64,000 bases of DNA, taken from NCBI GenBank assembly GCA_022843485.1, contig JALHNM010000010.1:1-64000 (forward strand). The letters are read 5' to 3'. This stretch comes from Fimbriimonadaceae bacterium (GTDB lineage Bacteria; Armatimonadota; Fimbriimonadia; Fimbriimonadales; Fimbriimonadaceae). This document shows, one piece after another, positions 13,157 to 19,672 of the stretch; the stretch's first letter is position 1; every line of letters begins with the position of its first letter. The notes under the pieces are model-generated. The model was given only the letters and a program-made list of their open reading frames with translations, made no database searches and was not told the DNA's origin. Both the position numbers and the translations under genes were made by a program.

Positions 13157-16150
13157 TTAGGCCTTCTTGTGCTTTTTGATGGATCCACCGAACTCGTCGA
13201 TCACGATGTCGCAGTACGTGAGTTTTTGCGGTTGCCCGGTCATGTCCGTGAGCGCTCGCGCATCGCTGCACGCTCTCCAGAAACTGTCGAGCTGCTCCTG
13301 CACCGTCGTGATGAACTGATACACGACCTCGTCCGCTTCCTGGCCTTCTCGATGCGTGCGCCCGAGGAGCTGCTCCATCTGCTTGCCGTTCGGCGGTACA
13401 GACGTGATGAGGTTCGTCGACCACGCCTGAAGGTTGCGCCCCTCGCTGTTGCTGGCGATGCTCGCAATCATGGGTTGCTTGGGCGGGTGCTGCTCGATGA
13501 AGCGCTTGGTGATCGCGTCGATCCCGCCCTGGCCGTAGTACGGCACGCCCGTGCGCCGGGCGAGCTCGTGGCCGAACTCCGTGTGCTCGACCCACACGAT
13601 GCCGCCCTGCGTGTCCTTCGGGACCTCTTCGGCTTCGCCCTTCATCCAGCGGGCGCAGAAGTCCAGCGCTGCGGAGTCGAGCCACACCGCCTCCCGGTTC
13701 TTCTCGGGGTCGTAGAGCCCCTGCACCTCGCGCCACTGCTTGAGCGGCTCGCTGTCGTAGAGCCCCGCGTCGATCGCGTCCATCACCTGCTTGGGAGAGT
13801 CGAGGTGCGAGCGGTTCGTCTTCAAGATGGTCCGCATGTACGAAGACCACGCAGTGCGCTTCTCGCGCCAGACGTGCGGCGGGGCCGGGTTCCACCGATA
13901 GTAGAAGCCGAGCCCGACCGACCGCATGTGCCTCCACAGCTCGATGGCGTCGAGCAACGGCTCCCCGTCCGGGCGATCCCAGCGCTCGCGCAATCCTCGG
14001 ATTGCTTCGATGCTGGCCACGCTCTCGAGCATCAGCCGGATGTTCTCGACCCGGAGCGACGCGCCGATCATCGGCGAGGTCGTGGCGACCACACCCGGCG
14101 TCTCCATCACCCGGCGCATCACAGCGCGTCGCACCACGCCTAGGCCCTCGTCGTACGCGACGCGCGAGAGATGCTCCCGCTCCTCGGGCGTGCAGAACTG
14201 CACCAGCGCCCCGGGAGCCGTGCGCCCCTCGTCGTCCCGCTTCTGGTCCAGAGCCATGCTCCACGTGATGCCGTCCTCGAACGTCACGGGCAGCGGCGAC
14301 TTCGCGATCCGCGTGCCGTCCGCAGCTCGCGTCGGCCTCAGCGCCCACCGCAGCATGTGCGAGAAGTCCAGGATCGATCGCTTCATGATCGTGCCCGACA
14401 TCCCCACGAACACCACGTTCTCGTTCCCCTCGAGATACCGCTTCACGCGCTTCGTTACGGCTGCGGCGGGGTTTCGCAGGCGGTGGCAGTTGGAGACCAG
14501 CGTGTTGTCGGCAAAGTAGTTGTGGTCGGTGTCGACCTCGAGATCATACACCCAAGCACCTGCAGCACCACATCCCTCAGGTCCGTCCGCACTTGTTTGT
14601 TCGAGAATCTCAACACGTGCCACCCGAGCTGGTTCAAGATGCCAGTCTTGCGTTTGTCCAGGAACTTCCACTTGCGCGATTTGTGCGATGCGCCGTCGAT
14701 CTCGATCGCTATGCGCCGCTCCACATCCGCCAGATCCACCTTGTAGCACGTGGGTAGACTGGGCCCTGTCGCGCCCTTCGTGGAGATCGGATACTCCATA
14801 GGGCAGTGCCCGTTCAGCGCTTCGTGCAGCATCTTCTGCGGGACGGTCAGTTGCCCGTTGCCGCCCCTCGCCAAGAACGTCCTCCCTTTCAAGGCTTTGC
14901 TCATTTTGGCCAACACCCGGGGGTCCTTGGTGGGGTTGTTCAAACGCATCCTCTCGGAATGCCACGGTTGCGGTTTCCCCTTGAGCGCTTTGGATATCGC
15001 TGTGCTTCGCTTCTGCAGAGTTTCGACGGACGGTGGAGGGCGCGCCGCCGACGAGCAAGACGTGCTGCAATACTTGCGCGGTTTGTTCTTCTGCAACGAC
15101 GCCAAGACGCGGATCGTTTTGCCGCACTTCGGGCAAGCCGTCTCCGCTCGAGGTGCTTGTGGTCCACTCCTGCGCTGTTTCTCCTCGGGTCTGTTCTGAA
15201 TGGCCTTGCAAGCGCAGGCCAGCGTGCAGTGTGTGGGGGTTCGCTTCCCCCTCCGCACGACCCGTGCTTGCTTCCCGCACCCGGCGCAGGTGATCTCCAC
15301 GTAGTAGACATAGCGCACGTACATAGCCGCGTTCCGTCCAGATCTTGTGGTCTTCCGTGCAGGTCAACGTGCCGTGTGTGTGGTGCACGCGGACCAGCCG
15401 TTTGTGGGATTCCTTCTTGACGCGGCGGACTATCTTCCGCCAGTGCAATCCGCTCTCCCCTGCGGCAAGTACGTGCTTGCCGACCCCTTCGTCGACCACT
15501 CGCGCGATGGGCACCTGCCCCGCGTCCGTATGGACCAAGGTGCTGCCGGGGAAGCACTCGTCGCACACGAGCACGTCGGGCTGCGCCTCGTCGAGCATCT
15601 TCGCGTTCTGCGTCCTGCCGAGCTTCTCGTAGCTCTCCATGCGAACGCGCGGGATCAGCCAGTCGACCCGGTACTTCGCCGCCTCCCTGTGCGTCTTGTC
15701 GATCAGCTTCGCAGGCAGCAAGAGGAGCGGGCGCCGCGCCTCGAGCACCAGGAACGCCAGGAGCGAGGTCAGCGTCTTGCCCGCGCCCACGCTCGCCGAG
15801 AGGAGCAGCCCGCGGTTGTAGTACATCTCGAACAACGCGGCGACTTGGATCGGGCGCAAGGCCTGCTTGCCGTTCTGCTGCCGCAACCACGCCTCGAGCC
15901 GCAGCACGTGCAAGTACGGTCGCACCTGCGGGTACACGCCCAAGATCTGCTCGTCCGTGGCTTTGAGCGTGATCGCCCGGTACATCCACGCACGGACCTC
16001 GGCGGGCATCGGCGGAACTTCGGGATACGCGTCCTCCCACTTCCGCCTCGGCAACGCGGCGATGCGGCGCAGCTCCGCACTGTCGTCGACAGCACGGGCG
16101 CCGCCGAACGGCGTGTCCTTGTGGAATGGGTTTCCGCGCTTGCGAGCCAC
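13157..16150 (-). CDS. SF2/SNF2-type helicase interrupted by an intein
   Basis: The GTG at 16148-16150 (VARKRGNPF) follows GGAG by nine bases; a TTG eight codons earlier is the alternative. The 997-residue precursor has Walker A GAGKT at about 122-126, the motif II residues DE-CH split by an intein (residues 199-554), and C-terminal helicase motifs SEGRNLQ and LLGRTHREGQ. After splicing the helicase would be about 641 residues with an intact DECH box. Residues 51-88 form a helical module also found twice in the adjacent nuclease. It probably unwinds or remodels DNA in replication-recombination with that nuclease. Confidence 0.85.
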   Translation of the reverse strand: MARKRGNPFHKDTPFGGARAVDDSAELRRIAALPRRKWEDAYPEVPPMPAEVRAWMYRAITLKATDEQILGVYPQVRPYLHVLRLEAWLRQQNGKQALRPIQVAALFEMYYNRGLLLSASVGAGKTLTSLLAFLVLEARRPLLLLPAKLIDKTHREAAKYRVDWLIPRVRMESYEKLGRTQNAKMLDEAQPDVLVCDECFPGSTLVHTDAGQVPIARVVDEGVGKHVLAAGESGLHWRKIVRRVKKESHKRLVRVHHTHGTLTCTEDHKIWTERGYVRALCLLRGDHLRRVREASTGRAEGEANPHTLHAGLRLQGHSEQTRGETAQEWTTSTSSGDGLPEVRQNDPRLGVVAEEQTAQVLQHVLLVGGAPSTVRRNSAEAKHSDIQSAQGETATVAFREDAFEQPHQGPPGVGQNEQSLEREDVLGEGRQRATDRPAEDAARSAERALPYGVSDLHEGRDRAQSTHVLQGGSGGCGAAHSDRDRRRIAQIAQVEVPGQTQDWHLEPARVARVEILEQTSADGPEGCGAAGAWVYDLEVDTDHNYFADNTLVSNCHRLRNPAAAVTKRVKRYLEGNENVVFVGMSGTIMKRSILDFSHMLRWALRPTRAADGTRIAKSPLPVTFEDGITWSMALDQKRDDEGRTAPGALVQFCTPEEREHLSRVAYDEGLGVVRRAVMRRVMETPGVVATTSPMIGASLRVENIRLMLESVASIEAIRGLRERWDRPDGEPLLDAIELWRHMRSVGLGFYYRWNPAPPHVWREKRTAWSSYMRTILKTNRSHLDSPKQVMDAIDAGLYDSEPLKQWREVQGLYDPEKNREAVWLDSAALDFCARWMKGEAEEVPKDTQGGIVWVEHTEFGHELARRTGVPYYGQGGIDAITKRFIEQHPPKQPMIASIASNSEGRNLQAWSTNLITSVPPNGKQMEQLLGRTHREGQEADEVVYQFITTVQEQLDSFWRACSDARALTDMTGQPQKLTYCDIVIDEFGGSIKKHKKA
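14455..15324 (-). CDS. Vsr/DUF559-like homing endonuclease encoded out of frame inside the intein
   Basis: A 289-residue frame, shifted by one base from the helicase-intein frame, opens at an ATG inside the end of intein block B. It has two zinc knuckles (Cys13/16/33/37 and Cys64/67/86/90), NUMOD3-like repeats (ISKALKGK, MSKALKGR) and a nuclease domain with VDLAD (Asp197), IAIEIDGASH (Glu208, Asp210, His214) and Asp223, the EDxHD pattern of very-short-patch-repair-like homing enzymes. GGAA lies seven bases before the start. It would cut intein-free helicase genes and drive intein spread. The last codons overlap the C-terminal splicing block and motif II. Confidence 0.8.
   Translation of the reverse strand: MYVRYVYYVEITCAGCGKQARVVRRGKRTPTHCTLACACKAIQNRPEEKQRRSGPQAPRAETACPKCGKTIRVLASLQKNKPRKYCSTSCSSAARPPPSVETLQKRSTAISKALKGKPQPWHSERMRLNNPTKDPRVLAKMSKALKGRTFLARGGNGQLTVPQKMLHEALNGHCPMEYPISTKGATGPSLPTCYKVDLADVERRIAIEIDGASHKSRKWKFLDKRKTGILNQLGWHVLRFSNKQVRTDLRDVVLQVLGCMISRSTPTTTTLPTTRWSPTATACETPPQP
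14489..15556 (-). mobile_element. Intein in helicase motif II with dual-coding centre
   Basis: The helicase frame shows block A CFPGSTLVHTD (Cys1 codon 15554-15556), block B GTLTCTEDHKIW, then about 240 residues without any intein or endonuclease motif, then block F AWVYDLEVDTDHNYFADN and the end LVSN before Cys+1 (Asn codon 14489-14491). The penultimate residue is Ser rather than His, as in some natural inteins. The insertion splits the DECH box between Glu and Cys. The 240-residue centre is the wrong-frame reading of the endonuclease gene and happens to lack stops. Confidence 0.85.
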
Positions 16151-16174
16151 GTGTTCGTTCTCCGAGGACAGCAA

Positions 16175-16206
16175 AGCCCGGCCGACTCAACGAGCGCGGC
16201 CGGGCT
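16175..16206 (-). terminator. Possible attenuator or terminator
   Basis: Arms AGCCCGGCC and GGCCGGGCT with a 14-base loop lie between the nuclease stop and the helicase start; on the minus strand the stem is followed by TTTG only. The short T-run suggests partial termination or an RNA processing site. Confidence 0.45.
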
Positions 16207-16219
16207 CCAAAAGGACCGA

Positions 16220-18478
16220 TCAGTCCGCGCCGATCAGCTTCCGCAGGATGTCGCCGATCTTGTTGTGCGCGTCGAGGAGCTTGCGGATCTGCTCCACGCC
16301 GGAGAGAACCGGCTCGAGGGGGGGCGGGTCCCACATCTTCACGTCGGGCCCCTGGAGCGCGGTGTGCGTGGTGTTCGTGGCGGGGTCCCACGAGAGCTTC
16401 GCCTGCTCCGAGAGCTGCTGCGCGGGTGCCTGGGCTGCGGGCGCCATGCCCTTCGCGCGCATCTCGTTCCGCACCGTCGAGCGCAGGTTCACCTCGCGCA
16501 AGCCCTTCACGTCGATGTTGTGCTGCTTCGCGAGGTCCCTCAGCGCCTTGGCGTCCATCGCGTCGTACGCGTCGCCGCCCTCCTTGGGTGCCTTGCCGGG
16601 CGCAGGCGTGTTCGCGTCCGGCGTCGGCTGCGCGAGCTCCGGGAGCCCCGCGCTCTCCGGCGCGTTGATGCCCGTCGCCCGCTGCGGGCCGAACACCTCG
16701 AGCCGCAGCTCATCCAGGTACGGCCGCGCCGCCGTGTAGACGCCCAAGATCTGAGCGTCCGTCGCGCCCTGCTTCAGCGCGTAGAGGACCATCGCCTTCA
16801 ACTGCGGGTCGATCGGGGGCGGCGGCGTGGCCGGCACCGCGACGCGCATGTTGACCTCGTCGATCGTCCGCAAGTCCGCGCGCAGCTGCGTCAGCATCGG
16901 CGCGACCCACGACCACCGCTCCGCGATCTCCGCATTCGAGTGATTCGCGCGAATCGCGCCGATGATCGCCTCCCGGATCTCCTTGGGCCACGTCTCCGTG
17001 CTCGAGGGGTAGTGGTTCTGCGCGGGCGGCGAGGGCGGTGCTTGCGGCGGGGCAGGAGGAGCAGGCGGCGCCGGGGGGGAGAGACGAGCCCAAGTCTCCT
17101 CCGTGTTCGGCAGGAACTGCGGAGCCGCGACATCGCCGTTCCACACCCAGGCGGGGTCCTGGTGCACCTGCCAGGGCGCCGGCAGCGTTCGGACGGGCGG
17201 TGCCTGGGGCGGCTGGGGCGGCTGGGGCGCGGCCACGACCTGGAAGGTCTGCGAGTGCGGAGGCACCGTCTGCGACTGCGGAGGGACCGCGTGCGTGTTC
17301 AGCTCGAACCCGTTCGGCGTCGGCTGCAGCTGCGGCCAGCTCTGCGTCGGCTGCTGGGGCGGGAGCGTGTGCGGATCCCAGAAGCTCGGCTGCGCGACTG
17401 GGGGTGGCGCGCCGAATCCGTTCTGCGGTGCGGGGAAGGGCGAGGGCGCCCCGAACGGATGCAGCGGTTGCTGCATCGGCATCGCACCGAGCAACGGCAC
17501 CAGCCCTCCCTGCACCGGCGGCGGGGGTGCCGCCTGCACATGCCCCGAACTCAACGCCTGCTTCGTCGCCTCGATCTTCGCCATCAAATCTTCACTCGTG
17601 CTCATGCTTGCCTCCATCTGCTGCTGTGCCGTCATCCGGCACGGTTTGTTCTTGAACGGGCACCCGCCGTACGCTCCGCACGCGGACACATCCTTGGGCA
17701 TCTGATCGCCCCGCATCCCCAGCGCCTTCGCGCGCAAGGGCCCGACGATCGCCAGATCCTCCCACTTCGAGAGCTCGCGAATCACGTGCTCCTTCGTCAC
17801 CGTCTGGAACGAGACCTCGCTCTTGTACGGCTTGCTCGTCTTGTAGTAGACCCACCGAAGGTTCACTCGAGGAGCCGTCGGGTTCCTCGTGAACGCCACG
17901 TGCGCATAGACGAGCGCCTGCACGTCGTAGAGCAGATCGTCCGGCAGCTTCCGATACCCGAGATTGCTCGTCGTCTTGTGATCGAGCACCTCGGGGATGA
18001 ACACCGCCCGCCCGAGCACCTGCGAGCCATCGGGCAGCGTGTAGACGACGGGCCCCATGCCGTGCTGCTCGTGCTCCTCGCGCTGGTACGACGAGTCGAT
18101 GAAGCCGCGCCACACGGCGGGATAGCGCGTCAGGAACGGGACCGTGAAGCCGCCCTCGACATCGTGGTGCGGCCCGGGCGGCGGAAGATGGTGCAGGCCC
18201 GACTCGGCGATCTTGCCGATCTCGTAGACCTTGTTCCCGATGACGAGCACCTCGTCCCGGTTCGGCGGAATGCCCTTGCTCAACCACGACTCGAGCACCT
18301 CGTGTGTGCGCGTCCCGGCCCTCGCCGACGCGTGCTGCGGCGTCGGCAAGCCGTCGAGGTACTGATACCCCCACTTCGCCGGGCACGAGTGGAACGTGTC
18401 GAGCTGGCTCGCACTCATCCGCACCATGGGCGGCGCGGGCACGTGACTGCCCGCGAGGACTGGCAGGTGAACGCTCAC
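16220..18478 (-). CDS. Cas4/RecB-like nuclease fused to Pro-rich linker and DNA-binding-like C-terminus
   Basis: The N-terminal 290 residues are a PD-(D/E)XK nuclease: FHSCPAKW (Cys32), GTRTHE (His59), RGFID (Asp128), VLDHKTT (Asp166, Lys168), QALVYAH, and a final CGAYGGCPFKNKPC giving Cys267/273/280, which with Cys32 could hold a 4Fe-4S cluster. Residues 315-495 are Pro/Gln-rich and disordered. Residues 500-537 and 559-596 are two copies of a helical module shared with the helicase, and 640-675 resemble a SAP DNA-binding motif. At 752 residues it is far longer than ordinary Cas4. The GTG start overlaps the upstream stop. Confidence 0.75.
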   Translation of the reverse strand: MSVHLPVLAGSHVPAPPMVRMSASQLDTFHSCPAKWGYQYLDGLPTPQHASARAGTRTHEVLESWLSKGIPPNRDEVLVIGNKVYEIGKIAESGLHHLPPPGPHHDVEGGFTVPFLTRYPAVWRGFIDSSYQREEHEQHGMGPVVYTLPDGSQVLGRAVFIPEVLDHKTTSNLGYRKLPDDLLYDVQALVYAHVAFTRNPTAPRVNLRWVYYKTSKPYKSEVSFQTVTKEHVIRELSKWEDLAIVGPLRAKALGMRGDQMPKDVSACGAYGGCPFKNKPCRMTAQQQMEASMSTSEDLMAKIEATKQALSSGHVQAAPPPPVQGGLVPLLGAMPMQQPLHPFGAPSPFPAPQNGFGAPPPVAQPSFWDPHTLPPQQPTQSWPQLQPTPNGFELNTHAVPPQSQTVPPHSQTFQVVAAPQPPQPPQAPPVRTLPAPWQVHQDPAWVWNGDVAAPQFLPNTEETWARLSPPAPPAPPAPPQAPPSPPAQNHYPSSTETWPKEIREAIIGAIRANHSNAEIAERWSWVAPMLTQLRADLRTIDEVNMRVAVPATPPPPIDPQLKAMVLYALKQGATDAQILGVYTAARPYLDELRLEVFGPQRATGINAPESAGLPELAQPTPDANTPAPGKAPKEGGDAYDAMDAKALRDLAKQHNIDVKGLREVNLRSTVRNEMRAKGMAPAAQAPAQQLSEQAKLSWDPATNTTHTALQGPDVKMWDPPPLEPVLSGVEQIRKLLDAHNKIGDILRKLIGAD

Positions 18479-18831
18479 GTGGCGAGGACCCAGTCCTCCG
18501 CGAGCAGATCCGTCTGCGACGCGAGCCAGGGCACGAACCCGTTGTCCGCCGTCTTCATGCCGATGAACGACATGAGCCTCGGCGAGTTCGCGACGCGGTC
18601 CTCCCCTTTCGGGCCTGCCCCGAGCCAGTCTCGCATCGCCGTGATCCCCGCTGCCACCAGCTTCTCAGAAGGCGTGATTCGCAGGCTGACGAGCGCGCTG
18701 GCCTGCGCGTTGCTGTCCGCGAGGCTCCCGTGCGGCACGACGAGCACCAGCCACATGCCCTTGCCGTTCCAGCCCTCGCGGGCGATCCGTTCGCCGCTCT
18801 TGAGCGCGGCGAGTGCTTCTCCGAAGTTCAT
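18475..18831 (-). CDS. tad2: Tad2-like anti-Thoeris protein (DUF2829)
   Basis: The 118-residue protein begins MNFGEALAALKSGERIAREG with GWNGKGMWL, and ends MKTADNGFVPWLASQTD plus LLAEDWVLAT. These are the hallmarks of DUF2829. Members of this family (Tad2) are known to bind and sequester the nucleotide signal made by Thoeris defence. The gene overlaps both neighbours by four bases, so it is made with the replication proteins, early in infection. The family call is strong; activity against a specific Thoeris type is inferred. Confidence 0.8.
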   Translation of the reverse strand: MNFGEALAALKSGERIAREGWNGKGMWLVLVVPHGSLADSNAQASALVSLRITPSEKLVAAGITAMRDWLGAGPKGEDRVANSPRLMSFIGMKTADNGFVPWLASQTDLLAEDWVLAT

Positions 18832-19400
18832 GTTCCAGTCCTCTTCTCGCGCAAGAAGAGCGCGTGCTCGGCGATCTGGTCCTTGTAGATCCAGTCTTCG
18901 ATCCGCACCCGCCGCTCGTCGAGGTACTGCGCGCTCGTCGCGGGCGTCATGATGCGCAGTGCGTTGTCTGCACCAGAGCCGGAGTTGTGGGTGAGGATCA
19001 CGCGGATCGCGTTCTCGAGCCAGGCCACGTCCATGTACTTCCTGTGAATCAGGCGCCGCGTGCGGCCCACGTCCTTCAGGAAGCGGTCAGCCTCTTCCGC
19101 GCCGTCTCCCAACACGAGCGGGCAGTGGATCAAGTCCCCGTTGAAGGCCCGCGCGACCAGATGCAGACCGACGGGGTGCTCGGACCACAGCCGCGTCAAG
19201 CCCCGCCCCAGCAGCGTCTTGCCCGTACCCGGCGGCCCGTTGAGAACGAGGACGCGGTCCGCCTTCTCGAGGTTCGTGATGTTCGCGATCCAGTTCTCGA
19301 GCTGCGGGTACTGCGACCCCGCCATCAGGCGGAGCCACGCGTCGATTTCCGCGTGCTGCTTGGCCTGCACCGGACGGAGCTTGTTCTTGAAGACTGCCAT
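18828..19400 (-). CDS. Truncated paralogue of the SF3-type ATPase, Walker B altered
   Basis: The 190 residues align with residues about 288-500 of the helicase at 19673-21616 (shared IDxWLRLMAG, NGPPGTGKTLL, HCPLVLGD, IAEHALFLRE). Walker A is intact at 55-62. Walker B reads LVLGDGAEE instead of LVFGDEVAP, so the catalytic Glu is lost. It may bind but not efficiently hydrolyse ATP, and could act as a regulatory subunit or inhibitor of the main helicase. GAGAGGGTGAAC precedes the ATG at 19398-19400. Confidence 0.75.
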   Translation of the reverse strand: MAVFKNKLRPVQAKQHAEIDAWLRLMAGSQYPQLENWIANITNLEKADRVLVLNGPPGTGKTLLGRGLTRLWSEHPVGLHLVARAFNGDLIHCPLVLGDGAEEADRFLKDVGRTRRLIHRKYMDVAWLENAIRVILTHNSGSGADNALRIMTPATSAQYLDERRVRIEDWIYKDQIAEHALFLREKRTGT

Positions 19401-19432
19401 GTTCACCCTCTCTCGTAGTCGCGGCGTCGTCG

Positions 19433-19462
19433 TGTCTACTACGAAACGCCACCCTTCGTCAA
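19433..19462 (-). promoter_or_regulatory. Candidate promoter with GTAGT sites
   Basis: The minus strand has TTGACG, an 18-base spacer ending in TTTCGTAG and TAGACA. It is followed downstream by GCGACTACG (19414-19422), and TCGTAGT/ACTACGA form a 7-bp inverted repeat. The -10 match is weak. Confidence 0.3.
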
Positions 19463-19663
19463 GGCGCGTCCGAGCTTCGCGGACTCGATTCCCTGCCGCA
19501 TGTTCTGGATCTTCCGCGCAGCGCTCACCGCGGGGGGCTGCCGCGCCACGATGCGCGCGTCCCCGCCCTTGCGCACGATGCAGAAGATCGTCTCGAGGGC
19601 CTGCACCTCCGAGTCGGAGAAGGACGTGCTCGCGCGGTGTTTGCTGTCTTCGTTGTCGCTCAT
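19439..19663 (-). CDS. Small helical protein, 74 aa
   Basis: Begins at the ATG 19661-19663 (MSDNEDSKHRAS) and reads SDSEVQALETIFCIVRKGGD then AARKIQNMRQGIESAKLGRA, a small helical protein with a basic C-terminus. It lies between the two related ATPase genes. No family recognised. Confidence 0.5.
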   Translation of the reverse strand: MSDNEDSKHRASTSFSDSEVQALETIFCIVRKGGDARIVARQPPAVSAARKIQNMRQGIESAKLGRALTKGGVS

Positions 19664-19672
19664 GAGGATCTT

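Noticed and set aside
13157-16150. Split intein encoded by two separate genes
   Set aside because: The helicase frame is continuous through the intein with no stop or new start, so a split arrangement is not needed.
15347-18952. Very long open frame (about 1200 codons) on the plus strand opposite helicase and nuclease
   Set aside because: Arg/His/Leu/Pro-rich mirror of the minus-strand genes in high-GC DNA; no domain, and the opposite strand carries clear motifs.
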